The notes beneath the pieces are model-generated. The model searched no databases and was not told the DNA's origin. It saw nothing but the letters and a program-made list of their open reading frames with translations. A DNA stretch of 64,000 bases from positions 1 through 64,000 of the forward strand of contig JBPCKT010000082.1 of NCBI GenBank assembly GCA_051004015.1. The letters are read 5' to 3'. This DNA is from SXOA01 sp051004015. Lineage in GTDB: Bacteria; Planctomycetota; Planctomycetia; Pirellulales; Pirellulaceae. Below, in pieces: positions 46,913 to 55,194 of this stretch (position 1 is its first letter; the number at the start of each line of letters is the position of its first letter). A program made the translations under genes and the position numbers.

Positions 46913-48325
46913 ATGAAGCGCATTGCGACCCTGCTCCTCTTTCTGGCGGCAACATTTCCGCTGGCGGCTCGCGGAGAAGTGAAACTGCCGAAAATCTTCG
47001 GCGACTCCATGGTCTTGCAGCAAAAGTCCCAGGCCGCAGTCTGGGGCTGGGCCGACAAGGGAGAAGAGGTCACCGTCACCTTGGGCGAAACGAAAGTCTC
47101 TGCCACAGCCGGCGACAACGGCAAATGGTCGCTCAAGCTCGCCACTCCGGCCGCCGGCGGGCCGTTTGAATTGAAAGTCAAAGGCAAAAATGAAATCACG
47201 CTGAAGGACGTCTACGTCGGCGAGGTCTGGATCTGCTCGGGCCAGTCGAACGCGGAATGGACGGTCGCCATATCGACCAGTCCCGACGTCGAGCGCGAGC
47301 TCGCCAGGCATCCTAAGATCCGCATGATCAAAGTCGCTCAGAACCCGTCCGAAAAACCCGTTGATGATATTACTGGCCAGTGGCAAGTCTGCTCTCCGAG
47401 CACCGTCAGCAACTTCTCCGCCATCGGCTATTTCTTTGCGCGCCATTTGCAATCCGAGCTCGACGTTCCCGTCGGCATCATCAGCACGAATTGGGGCGGG
47501 ACCATTTGCGAAGCCTGGACCAGCAAAGAGAAGCTGAATACCGATCCTGATTTTGCTCCCATTCTGAAGCGGAGCGAGAAGTTCGTGCCCGGCAATCCGA
47601 ATCAGGCCTCCGTGCTGTTCAACGGCATGATCAACCCCATCGTCCCCTACGGAGTCCGCGGCGCGATCTGGTATCAAGGGGAATCCAACCGCGACCGGGC
47701 CGTGCAATACCGCAAGCTGTTTCCCGCCGTGATCGCGGACTGGCGGGAGCGCTTCGGCCAGGGGGATTTTCCCTTCCTGTACGTGCAGCTTGCGCCGTAT
47801 CGCTACGGCAACAACCCCGAATTTCTCGCCGAGATATGGGAGTCCCAGCTAAAGACGCTCTCCGTTCCCAATACCGGAATGTGCGTGACCACGGACATTG
47901 CCACGGTGGGCGACATCCATCCGCCGAACAAGCAGGACGTTGGCCGCCGGCTGGCTCTGTGGGCCTTGGCGAACACGTATGGCAACGCCACGCTGCCGTT
48001 CTCTGGCCCGCTGTATGATTCCATGACCGTGGAGGGGAACAAGGTCCGAATCAAGTTCAAGCACAGCGCCGGTCTGCATGCCCGCGGCAATATGGGTCAG
48101 ATCACCCACGTTACCATTGCCGGCGAGGACCAGAAGTTCGTCGCCGCCAAAGCCAAGGTTGAAGGAGAAGCCATCGTTGTGGAAAGCGACCAGGTCGCTA
48201 AACCGGTCGCCGTCCGCTTCGCCTGGAACGAGCTCGCCGAGCCCAACCTGTTCAACGGCGCCCGTCTGCCGGCGTCTCCTTTCCGCACGGACGACTTCCC
48301 GCTGCTGACCAAAGACGCGAAGTGA
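46913..48325 (+). CDS. sialate O-acetylesterase-like SGNH hydrolase
   Basis: Exported esterase of 470 residues. The start MKRIATLLLFLAATFPLAARG (signal peptide) has GGAG ten bases upstream and is preferred over a longer frame from 46883. The SGNH family motifs are present: CSGQSNAEW with the nucleophile Ser, the oxyanion block STNWGGTICEAWTS, GAIWYQGESN, and the catalytic Asp-His pair in VGDIHPPNK. An N-terminal beta-sandwich (KIFGDSMVLQQKSQAAVWG) is typical of the family. The protein should remove O-acetyl groups from sialic acids or other acetylated glycans in the periplasm or outside; the true substrate in planctomycetes, possibly sulfated or acetylated polysaccharides, is unknown. Confidence 0.93.
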   Translation: MKRIATLLLFLAATFPLAARGEVKLPKIFGDSMVLQQKSQAAVWGWADKGEEVTVTLGETKVSATAGDNGKWSLKLATPAAGGPFELKVKGKNEITLKDVYVGEVWICSGQSNAEWTVAISTSPDVERELARHPKIRMIKVAQNPSEKPVDDITGQWQVCSPSTVSNFSAIGYFFARHLQSELDVPVGIISTNWGGTICEAWTSKEKLNTDPDFAPILKRSEKFVPGNPNQASVLFNGMINPIVPYGVRGAIWYQGESNRDRAVQYRKLFPAVIADWRERFGQGDFPFLYVQLAPYRYGNNPEFLAEIWESQLKTLSVPNTGMCVTTDIATVGDIHPPNKQDVGRRLALWALANTYGNATLPFSGPLYDSMTVEGNKVRIKFKHSAGLHARGNMGQITHVTIAGEDQKFVAAKAKVEGEAIVVESDQVAKPVAVRFAWNELAEPNLFNGARLPASPFRTDDFPLLTKDAK

Positions 48326-48350
48326 TTTTGGCCGGCCAGCCTGGGTTGGC

Positions 48351-48536
48351 TTACTGAGCCTCAAGACCGAGTTGCTTGAGGATCACCTTGCACAAAGTGG
48401 GGGCAATTTCCCGGTGGCGCGGGACGGGAGCTTGCTGCCCGTTGGCGGGGTTTCGGTACACATCGTGACGCTTGCCGTGCCGTGCAAGCTCGCATCCCGC
48501 CTGCTCCAGCTCCCGGATGAAGGCTTGCCGCTTCAC
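48351..48536 (-). CDS. hicA: HicA-type toxin
   Basis: Protein of 61 residues, MKRQAFIRELEQAGCELARH, then GKRHDVYRNP with the conserved His 24 of the HicA mRNA-interferase fold, and PVPRHREIAPTLCKVILKQL. HicA toxins cut mRNA and are neutralised by HicB. Its start overlaps the stop of the antitoxin gene by four bases (ATGA on the minus strand), so the antitoxin is encoded first, the reverse of the E. coli order. The length is normal for the family. Confidence 0.88.
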   Translation of the reverse strand: MKRQAFIRELEQAGCELARHGKRHDVYRNPANGQQAPVPRHREIAPTLCKVILKQLGLEAQ

Positions 48537-48739
48537 ACTTCCAACTCCAGCGGTTGCTGCTGGGCGGCGGACGGAGCCGGGTGCCGCTCTTGAGTCACCA
48601 TCAACTCGTACGCGTCCTGGATATTCTCTTTGAGTTCTTCGAGTGTTTTGCCTTGGCTGAAGACACCGGGCACTTCTAACAACCTGCCAACGTAGAAAAC
48701 ACCATCCTGCCAGAATTCAAGTGTGAATTGACTTCGCAT
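48533..48739 (-). CDS. hicB: HicB-type antitoxin (short form)
   Basis: Protein of 68 residues when started at MRSQFTLEFWQDG, which has GGAG upstream. A longer frame begins at 48793 without support. It is a partial RNase-H-like HicB fold: FYVGRLLEVPGVFSQGKTLEELKENIQDAYELMV is the family core (residues 13-46). No C-terminal helix-turn-helix or ribbon DNA-binding domain is present, so self-repression of the operon may be weak or need another protein. It ends in a Gln-rich tail (APSAAQQQPLELEV). Confidence 0.87.
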   Translation of the reverse strand: MRSQFTLEFWQDGVFYVGRLLEVPGVFSQGKTLEELKENIQDAYELMVTQERHPAPSAAQQQPLELEV

Positions 48740-48937
48740 CGTAGGCTCCGTGAGGGGGCTGGTCGAACTGAGCCCTCGTATGCCAGGATACAAGAGGAAT
48801 AATTAGCCCGCAAGCGCGCACAAGTAGCTGCTGTAACGTTGCCTGGGTATTTCGCAAACGCCCCGTCGTCTTTATCATCAGCTAATTCGGAAATAACTTC
48901 GCTTACCTCTTCGGCGCTTTCCCGCCCCCCCTCGGCC

Positions 48938-50143
48938 ATGCCCACCCAGCTTGACGATCCCCGCATCGTGGAATTCGACGTCCGCACGGACGAAATGCTC
49001 GTCAACATGGGGCCGCAGCACCCCAGCACCCACGGCGTGCTCCGCCTGGTTCTCCGCACCGACGGCGAGATCGTCTCCGAGGTCGAGCCCCACATCGGCT
49101 ACCTGCACCGCTGCGCGGAGAAAATCGGCGAGAACCTCACGCCCCGCCAATGGATTCCGTATACCGACCGGATGGATTACCTGGCCGGTATGAACATGAA
49201 TCTCGGCTGGTCGCTGTGCGTGGAAAAGCTGCTGGGCTACCAGTTGCCCGACAAGGCCCGCCACCTGCGCGTCATCATTGCCGAAATGGGCCGCATCGCC
49301 AGCCACCTCGTCGGCATGGGAGCCTATGGCCTGGACCTGGGAACCTTCAGCCCGTTTCTGTACGCCTTCCGCGAGCGCGAGAAAATCCTCGACCTGTTTG
49401 AGGAAGCCTGTGGTGCTCGCCTCACCTATAGCTACATCACTCCCGGCGGAGTCACTGCGGACCTGCCGCGCGGCTGGGTCAAAAAATGCGAGGACTTCCT
49501 CACCCAGTTTGAGCCGGTGATTCAGGAATATCACGCGCTGCTCACGACGAATTCCATCTTCATCAAGCGGACCGCCAAGATCGGCTACCTCTCGGCGGCG
49601 ATGGCCATCGACTACGGCTGCACCGGCCCGGTCCTCCGCGGCAGCGGCGTCGATTACGACCTCCGCCGGGACGGCGAGGAGCGGTACACCGAGATGTACG
49701 ACGGCTACGCGTTCGAGGTGATCTGCGAGCGCAACGGAAAGTACCCGGCCGACCACGACTATCCCGACGTTCCCAAGGAAGCCCTCCTGGGCGATTGCTG
49801 GCACCGGTTTTACGTCCGCATGCTGGAAGTGGTGCAGGCCATTGACATCGTCCGCCAGGCCATCGACCGCTACTCCTCCGCCACGGACTCCTGGGGTGAG
49901 CCGATCAAGCTCACCGCCAAACTTCCCAAGGGTGAGGCCTATCTGGAAACCGAGGCCCCCCGCGGGCAGATGGGCTTCTACATCGTCAGCGACGGCAGCT
50001 CCATCCCCTGGCGGGCTCGCGCCCGCAGCAGTTGCTTCTGCAACCTCTCGGTCACCAACGAGCTTTGCCGCGGCTGCCTGATAGCCGATGTCCCCGCCAT
50101 CGTCGGCTCGCTGGACATCGTGATGGGAGAAATCGACCGGTGA
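48938..50143 (+). CDS. nuoD: NADH-quinone oxidoreductase subunit D
   Basis: Protein of 401 residues of respiratory complex I, the 49-kDa subunit that helps to form the quinone site in the peripheral arm. The start MPTQLDDPRIVEFDVRTDEM was chosen because it aligns with the family. Diagnostic motifs: MGPQHPSTHGVLRL, HRCAEKIGENL, IPYTDRMDYLAG, MGRIASHLVGMGA and TPGGV. The C-terminus IPWRARARSSCFCNLSVTNE, ending GSLDIVMGEIDR, matches the canonical end except for extra Cys residues. No other nuo gene is adjacent; subunits C and E, usually beside it, are absent from the window. The next gene overlaps its stop (GTGA). Confidence 0.95.
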   Translation: MPTQLDDPRIVEFDVRTDEMLVNMGPQHPSTHGVLRLVLRTDGEIVSEVEPHIGYLHRCAEKIGENLTPRQWIPYTDRMDYLAGMNMNLGWSLCVEKLLGYQLPDKARHLRVIIAEMGRIASHLVGMGAYGLDLGTFSPFLYAFREREKILDLFEEACGARLTYSYITPGGVTADLPRGWVKKCEDFLTQFEPVIQEYHALLTTNSIFIKRTAKIGYLSAAMAIDYGCTGPVLRGSGVDYDLRRDGEERYTEMYDGYAFEVICERNGKYPADHDYPDVPKEALLGDCWHRFYVRMLEVVQAIDIVRQAIDRYSSATDSWGEPIKLTAKLPKGEAYLETEAPRGQMGFYIVSDGSSIPWRARARSSCFCNLSVTNELCRGCLIADVPAIVGSLDIVMGEIDR

Positions 50144-50733
50144 CCGGCGACGAAACAGTCCGGTTAGTGCTCCTCCTCATCGGCCTGGTGTTCATTCCGC
50201 CCGCCTTGTATTACCGTCTTCGCTCCTTCACCAGGGAACGGCTCGACCGCTGGCAAGAGGGAGCCTTCATTCTATTCGGCTTGCGGCTGGCGGCGCTGGT
50301 CATGTTCGTCGGGGGCATCCTCTGGATGAGCACCCCCGCGTGGATGGCCTGGGCGTCCATTCCGCTCCCTATGTGGCTGCGTTGGGTCGGTCTGGTTCTG
50401 GCGACAATGGGAGGATGCCTCGTGGTGTGGACATTCCACAACCTTGGCAAGAACCTGACGGACACGGTAGTGACCCGGCAGGAACATTCGCTCATCACGT
50501 CCGGGCCGTACCGCTGGGTCAGGCACCCGTTCTATCTGGCCGGCGCATTGGGAGCGCTGGGAGTGTGCCTGGCGACGGCGAACTGGTTTTTGGCGATCTT
50601 CGGTGCCGTCGTACTCATTTTCCTCTACCGCCGCACGCGGATCGAGGAAGCCAAGCTCGTGGAGCGTTTTGGCGACGACTACCGCAGCTACATGCAGCGC
50701 GTGGGACGCTTTCTGCCGCGGCTTCGTTCGTAA
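50140..50733 (+). CDS. isoprenylcysteine methyltransferase-like membrane protein
   Basis: Protein of 197 residues starting with GTG, which overlaps the nuoD stop; GGGAGA is nine bases upstream. It has about five membrane segments and the ICMT/PEMT C-terminal signature RHPFYLAGALGALG, then EEAKLVERFGDDYRSYMQRV. Enzymes of this fold transfer a methyl group from S-adenosylmethionine to membrane-embedded acceptors, such as prenylcysteine or phospholipids in other organisms. The bacterial substrate is unknown. Coupling to nuoD may be accidental or may reflect quinone-related chemistry; that is speculation. Confidence 0.85.
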   Translation: MTGDETVRLVLLLIGLVFIPPALYYRLRSFTRERLDRWQEGAFILFGLRLAALVMFVGGILWMSTPAWMAWASIPLPMWLRWVGLVLATMGGCLVVWTFHNLGKNLTDTVVTRQEHSLITSGPYRWVRHPFYLAGALGALGVCLATANWFLAIFGAVVLIFLYRRTRIEEAKLVERFGDDYRSYMQRVGRFLPRLRS

Positions 50734-50735
50734 TC

Positions 50736-51851
50736 CTATTTTACTGCGGCCGGCTTGCAGTACGAAAGGGTCAAAAGCGCAAACCCGGTCGCGAGGTTGG
50801 CGTCCCCTTCCATCCACTGCTTTTCGGAGTTGGCCCAGGAGCCGTCGGCCCGTTGGCGTTTGGCGAGCTCGGCGATCAGCTCTTGCCGCCAGTTGTGCTT
50901 AACTCCCTTCTCATCGGCGAATTCGTTTTGTCCCATGGCGTCGAGGGCCTTAGCAAAGGTGTGGTAGTAGTAATAGACGCCGCGCTGCCCCATGCCGGGG
51001 TTTTCTTCCACGCTATAGTGCTTGCCCAGCCAGGTGAGGGCCGCTTTGACCCGCTTGTCGTCGGGGCCGACTCCGGCATAGAGCATGCTCTTGAGCCCGG
51101 CATATGTCATTGCCCCATAGCTGCGCAGGCCGCCGTCCGCCGTCTCGCCTGCCGGGCTCGCGCCGCCGGCCGCGGGGGTATAGAAGAAGCCGCCGTCGGG
51201 ATTCTTGAGGGCCTGGGGGGCAATCGTCAGCTCGGTTTCCAGATTCTGGCAGCGGGATACAAAGAGGAGGGCCCGCTGGATCGCTTCGCTATCGGCGCTG
51301 TTGCCGGTGGCCTTGAGGGCATCGACCAGGAATGCCGTGTTGGAGAGGTCGGGCCGCGACTTGCCGCCGTAGCCGGCCCCGCCGTAGTTGATGTCCTTCT
51401 TGTCCTTCCCTTCGCTTTCATCCCACTGCTCTCCCTTGATGTAGGCGTCCGCCTTCTTGAGCACCTTGTCATAGCGGCCGTCCTTGTTCGCTTCCTTGAA
51501 GCAGAGCACGGCCAGGCAGGTCTCGTAATTCGGCAGCTTGCTCCCGGTTTTGCTGATGCCGCCGTCCTCACGGACAAATCCTTCCAGGTATTTGAGGCTT
51601 TTGGCAACAAGCGGATCGTCCGGCGAGCGGCCCGCACGCAGGATCGCCGTGGTGATGAGTGCCGTTACTCCCGGCCCCGCCTGCGGGCTGTAGGAGCCGT
51701 CCGGAGCTTGCCCCTTGGTTTTCAAATAGTCGATCCCCTTGCTCACCATCTGCTCGTAAGTTTTGGCGTCGAGCTTTGCCGGCTCTTCGGCCAGCGACGA
51801 GGAGGCAAGGACGATGGCGACGAGGCAGGTGAGCAGGAGGAGTTTTTTCAT
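50736..51851 (-). CDS. exported prenyltransferase/squalene-cyclase repeat protein
   Basis: Protein of 371 residues starting MKKLLLLTCLVAIVLASSSLA (signal peptide, cleavage before EEP). Alpha/alpha-barrel repeats of the terpene-cyclase/prenyltransferase-beta type are visible: KGIDYLKTKGQAPDGSYS, SLKYLEGFVREDGGI, ALLFVSRCQNLE, ALTWLGKHYSVEENPGMGQ and LAKRQRADGSWANSEKQW. These are the QW-like signatures. In planctomycetes such exported barrels are common and are not true cyclases; the substrate is unknown. It converges with the ICMT-like gene, the two stops being two bases apart, and diverges from the pantothenate kinase gene. Confidence 0.85.
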   Translation of the reverse strand: MKKLLLLTCLVAIVLASSSLAEEPAKLDAKTYEQMVSKGIDYLKTKGQAPDGSYSPQAGPGVTALITTAILRAGRSPDDPLVAKSLKYLEGFVREDGGISKTGSKLPNYETCLAVLCFKEANKDGRYDKVLKKADAYIKGEQWDESEGKDKKDINYGGAGYGGKSRPDLSNTAFLVDALKATGNSADSEAIQRALLFVSRCQNLETELTIAPQALKNPDGGFFYTPAAGGASPAGETADGGLRSYGAMTYAGLKSMLYAGVGPDDKRVKAALTWLGKHYSVEENPGMGQRGVYYYYHTFAKALDAMGQNEFADEKGVKHNWRQELIAELAKRQRADGSWANSEKQWMEGDANLATGFALLTLSYCKPAAVK

Positions 51852-52011
51852 GGGATTGTCAGGAAAGGAAAGAGGCGGGAATCCACTCATCTTAGCAAGG
51901 CGTGTGCCGCTCTGCTAAGACAAGGGCGGAACGAACCGCAGACATTCCTCCGCCACTTTTTTCGCCATATACGACAATTTTGTCGCCGCGCGATCAGGGT
52001 AAGATAGAAGC
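51852..52011. other. divergent intergenic region
   Basis: This 160-base region holds the start signals of two divergent genes. On the plus strand AAGATAGAAGC lies just before the pantothenate kinase start. I see no clear operator. CGACAATTTTGTCG around 51970-51983 is a perfect small palindrome and could be a regulator site. Confidence 0.35.
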
Positions 52012-52836
52012 ATGCCTCCCCTCATCGCCGTCGATATCGGCAACTCCTCCACCAAGATCGGCTGGTTCCATGATTGGCATGCCGCAAGGGGTCGGGAGCG
52101 GTTTTCGCCGCGAAAACTCCTCCCGACCCCTTTGCCGGTACCCGAGCAAGTAAGGGACTGCGCCACTGCCCAGCCGCTGCCGGCGGAGGTCGCGAGAGAA
52201 CTCCCTTCTGGTCCGGTGACCTGGCGGGTAGCCAGCGTCCACCGTGAGGCGGAGAAGCTGCTGGAAAACTGGGTTCGAATGAATCGGCCCCAGGACGATT
52301 TTAAGATCCTCACTTACCGCGATCTGCCGCTGGAAGTCCGCGTGGAATTTCCCGATCGCGTCGGCCTCGACCGCCTGGCGGCAGCGGTAGCGGCGAATGC
52401 CATTCGCGAGGGAAAGCCCGCCATCGTCGTCGATGCCGGCACCGCCATCACCGTGGACCTGATCAGCGCTGGAGGCGCATTCGAAGGAGGCGTCATCCTC
52501 CCCGGCTTTCGACTCACAGCCCAAGCCTTGGCTGCCGGCACGAACCAATTGCCCTTGGCCTCATTCACAGGCCAGGACCAGCCGCCGCCGGTCGTCGGCA
52601 AGAATACGGAGGGGGCCATCCGCAGCGGCCTTTTCTGGGGCGCGGTCGGCGCGGTGCGGGAAGTGATTGAGCGGATGTCCGCCGGACTTTCGCAGCAACC
52701 TCACGTCTTCGTCACCGGCGGCGACCTTCGGCATCTGGCCCCGCTGGTCAGCGCACATTCGCAGTTCGTGCCGAACATGGTGCTCAGCGGGATTGCGATA
52801 GCCACACTTGGCGAACGGGGGGCGTCAGCCCCCTGA
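52012..52836 (+). CDS. coaX: type III pantothenate kinase
   Basis: Protein of 274 residues, cytoplasmic, phosphorylating pantothenate in the first step of coenzyme A synthesis. Family motifs: AVDIGNSSTKIGWF (phosphate loop), FPDRVGLDRLAAAVAAN, IVVDAGTAITVDLI, FEGGVILPGFRL, NTEGAIRSGLFWGAVGAV and VFVTGGDL. The length is slightly above the usual 255. An insert near residues 25-50 (ARGRERFSPRKLLPTP) is not typical. The next gene begins 17 bases downstream. Confidence 0.95.
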   Translation: MPPLIAVDIGNSSTKIGWFHDWHAARGRERFSPRKLLPTPLPVPEQVRDCATAQPLPAEVARELPSGPVTWRVASVHREAEKLLENWVRMNRPQDDFKILTYRDLPLEVRVEFPDRVGLDRLAAAVAANAIREGKPAIVVDAGTAITVDLISAGGAFEGGVILPGFRLTAQALAAGTNQLPLASFTGQDQPPPVVGKNTEGAIRSGLFWGAVGAVREVIERMSAGLSQQPHVFVTGGDLRHLAPLVSAHSQFVPNMVLSGIAIATLGERGASAP

Positions 52837-52853
52837 TATTTCAGTCAAACGTC

Positions 52854-53390
52854 ATGAGTCAGCAATCGGCCATCAAGCGACCGCGGAAAAAGCTCTGGCA
52901 ATTTTCGATTGCCAATCTGCTGGTGGCCATCTCATTGGTGGCTCTCACCTGTGGTGCCTTTCGCCTGGACATCAACCTCGGCGTTTGCGTGCTGCATTTG
53001 ACAATTGCCATCGCAATGGCAGTTGTCCGCACCCGAGCAGCGGTACAGCACAGCGAGGAACTTTGGAACGCGCTCGACTGTCCAGATGCAGTGCGAAACA
53101 TGGAGGGAATGCGTCTGGCCATCACATCGCTGGGCATCGCATTTGTTGCTGTTTTCCTTTTCTATCTGGGAATCGCGATCTCGTTGGTGTTGATAGCCAT
53201 TACATTGGATTTCTTCATTCAATTCACAAAAGACTCCAACCTCATTCGCACTATTGTGGCTTTAGTGTTTGCCGTGACGGTGCTCGGAACGGGCATTGTC
53301 TTTGGAGGTGCTTGGCTCAAATGGACCTGGCCGAAATCTTACTTCGCACGACCCGCTGCGCCGACCGACCCCTCGGCCAAAACCATCTGA
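52854..53390 (+). CDS. small membrane protein, unknown function
   Basis: Protein of 178 residues with about five membrane segments (about 17-36, 40-58, 90-112, 113-130, 141-163). The N-terminal block LWQFSIANLLVAISLVALT is of a type seen in many planctomycete membrane proteins. The ribosome site is weak. It follows the pantothenate kinase gene by 17 bases and could be expressed with it. No function can be assigned. Confidence 0.65.
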   Translation: MSQQSAIKRPRKKLWQFSIANLLVAISLVALTCGAFRLDINLGVCVLHLTIAIAMAVVRTRAAVQHSEELWNALDCPDAVRNMEGMRLAITSLGIAFVAVFLFYLGIAISLVLIAITLDFFIQFTKDSNLIRTIVALVFAVTVLGTGIVFGGAWLKWTWPKSYFARPAAPTDPSAKTI

Positions 53391-53433
53391 ATTGATATTC
53401 TTGGACATGTCCTCACTCACCAAGGAATGAGCC

Positions 53434-54834
53434 ATGCCCGTCTCCCCCGACCGCGTCCTGCAGCTCGCCAAAATCCTCAAAGGCTTCGCGCCGCGCGAAG
53501 AACTCTCGCTCGCCGACTATCTCAACGCCAGTCCGCGGCTGGAGTCGCTCTCCGACCTTCCCTCCGGCACAACCGTCCTGGTCCGCGGCGACGTCGATGC
53601 CAAGCCCGGACCAGCCATGGGCGACGGCGACATCCGCCTGCGGAGCATGAAGGAGACGCTTGACTTCGGCCGGCAGAAGGGGTGGAAGCAGGTCATATTT
53701 GGTCATCGCGGGCGGAAGGAGAAGGACAAGCCAATTGGCTCGCTCGATAAGGTCGCGAAGCGGCTGGGGGAGATTCTCGGCTGTGAAGTGCCGCTCATCA
53801 CCGATTGGCTGGACGAAGCGACGGGCACCATGAAAGACGCCGCGGCTGCGAAAATCAAAGATGCCAAGCCCGGCAGCGTGCTGATGCTGGAAAACGTGCG
53901 GGCCTATGACCTGGAAACGGTGCTGTGGAAGGCGAAGGAAGAGCATCTACACAAGCACGCCGCCAAGCTCGCCGCGATGGCCAATTCCCTCGCCGAAAAG
54001 ATCGGCTCTGTTTATGTCAACGAAGCTCTTTCCGCCGGCAGCCCGGATGCTTCCAGCACTATCGTGCCGCTGGCGATGAAGCGGGTGGCCCTGGGAAAGT
54101 ACATCGCCGCTGAATTCGGGCAGCCGATGATGGAGTGCCTCAAGGCCAAGCTCGTGGTATTCAGCGGCATCAAGATCGACAAGCTCGATGACCTGGAGGC
54201 CATGATCGACCGTGGCACCATCAGCACCATCTTCAGCGCTGGCTCTCTCGCCATGTCCCTGCGGAAGGCCGCGGCAAAGCTCGAAGGGAAAGAGTTCTGT
54301 CTCGGCGTGGCGGAAGACCCCGCTCACAAGGACAAACCCTATTACATTCCGCCGGAGCGAGTCGAGCAGGCCACGCGGATGCTGGCTGCCGGTAAGCAGC
54401 ACGGGATTGAGTTCGTCTTGCCGATTGACTCGGTCCTGGGCGACGGCTCCATTGCCGACACCCTCAGGCCAAGCGACCAGCAGTTCGACGTCGGGCCGAA
54501 AACCTCCGCCCTCTTCGAGAGAAAGGTCGGCGAGTTCATCGCGAAGAACAAGGCCAACCCCAAAAACGCCGTCGCCTTCCACAACGGCGTCTTCGGCATG
54601 TTCGAGGACCCCAAGTTCGAGGCCGGCACCAAGGCCTTCATCAGCCAGCTCAAGCGGCTCAAGGATGCCGGTCATCCGGTTTATGTCGGGGGTGGCGAAG
54701 GCGGGACCGCCCTGGAGAAATATGGCCAGCCGGACTGGATCACCCACTGCTTCACCGCGGGGGGCACCGTCCTCAACGCCCTCGGCAGCGAACCCGTGCC
54801 GTACCTGGTAGCGCTGCGAGAAGCAGCAAAGTAG
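53434..54834 (+). CDS. pgk: divergent phosphoglycerate kinase homologue
   Basis: Protein of 466 residues, longer than the usual 390-415 because of an N-terminal extension (1-40). Phosphoglycerate kinase features can be followed in order: VLVRGDVDAKPG (in place of LRADFNVP), DIRLRSMKETLDF, FGHRGRKEKDKP (for SHLGRP), LLMLENVR-like LMLENVRAYD, FSGIKIDKL (for GGAKVSDK), VGGGEGGTALEKYG (for GGGDS) and FTAGGTVLNAL. Important positions differ: the DAFGTAHRAHAS block reads VNEALSAGSPDASS, so a phosphate-binding Arg and the His are missing, and the GGGD Asp is Glu. Normal glycolytic activity is therefore uncertain. Confidence 0.8.
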   Translation: MPVSPDRVLQLAKILKGFAPREELSLADYLNASPRLESLSDLPSGTTVLVRGDVDAKPGPAMGDGDIRLRSMKETLDFGRQKGWKQVIFGHRGRKEKDKPIGSLDKVAKRLGEILGCEVPLITDWLDEATGTMKDAAAAKIKDAKPGSVLMLENVRAYDLETVLWKAKEEHLHKHAAKLAAMANSLAEKIGSVYVNEALSAGSPDASSTIVPLAMKRVALGKYIAAEFGQPMMECLKAKLVVFSGIKIDKLDDLEAMIDRGTISTIFSAGSLAMSLRKAAAKLEGKEFCLGVAEDPAHKDKPYYIPPERVEQATRMLAAGKQHGIEFVLPIDSVLGDGSIADTLRPSDQQFDVGPKTSALFERKVGEFIAKNKANPKNAVAFHNGVFGMFEDPKFEAGTKAFISQLKRLKDAGHPVYVGGGEGGTALEKYGQPDWITHCFTAGGTVLNALGSEPVPYLVALREAAK

Positions 54835-54887
54835 TCCGCTCACTCCGTGAGCGGACATGTCTGCACACGGAGTGTGCAGGCTACTTT
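54828..54887 (-). repeat. double-hairpin element with kissing loops, copy 2
   Basis: Read on the minus strand: AAAGTAG, hairpin CTGCACA/CTCCG/TGTGCAG, CAT, hairpin GTCCGCTCA/CGGAG/TGAGCGGAC, CTACTTT. Compared with copy 1 (21773-21828) the stems differ at paired positions by compensatory changes (A-T to T-A in stem 1, T-A to C-G in stem 2) while both loops are unchanged. It touches the stop codons of both convergent neighbours and may serve as a two-way terminator. Confidence 0.8.
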
Positions 54888-55194
54888 ACGCCCGCACCTT
54901 GCCGCACTGGGCGATCAGGTCGTCCAGTGCCACGCGGATGTCCAGCGGTGTCCCATTCCCCACGGCGACCCGCTCCAGCCGGGCGGCAAACGGGGTCAGG
55001 CCGTCATAACCGTTCGTCTCCCCTGATTCCTTCAGTTGATGGGCCAATCGCCCCAGGAGCTGACGGTTCCCCTTCTCGGCGGATGCGGCCAGTTCGGCGA
55101 TGACGGTGGGAAGTTCGGTAAGAAAGCCGTCCGCCGGCGAGCTCCCTTTGGTGATGGGGGTCGCTCGGCTGCGGTCGAGTAACATGGTCGGCAT
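54886..55194 (-). CDS. Hpt-domain protein
   Basis: Protein of 102 residues. Histidine-phosphotransfer signature LLGRLAHQLKESGETNGYDG, with His 52 as the likely phosphate acceptor, placed in a helical protein (FLTELPTVIAELAASAEKG before it, FAARLERVA after). Such proteins relay phosphate between hybrid histidine kinases and response regulators. No kinase or regulator gene is adjacent, so its partners are elsewhere. The region after His lacks the small residues of the strictest consensus (HxLKGSA), so a degenerate form is possible. Confidence 0.8.
   Translation of the reverse strand: MPTMLLDRSRATPITKGSSPADGFLTELPTVIAELAASAEKGNRQLLGRLAHQLKESGETNGYDGLTPFAARLERVAVGNGTPLDIRVALDDLIAQCGKVRA

Noticed and set aside
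53947..54858. Minus-strand frame of about 300 codons opposite the phosphoglycerate kinase homologue
   Set aside because: It is an antisense shadow; its apparent start lies in the double-hairpin repeat and no family features are present.
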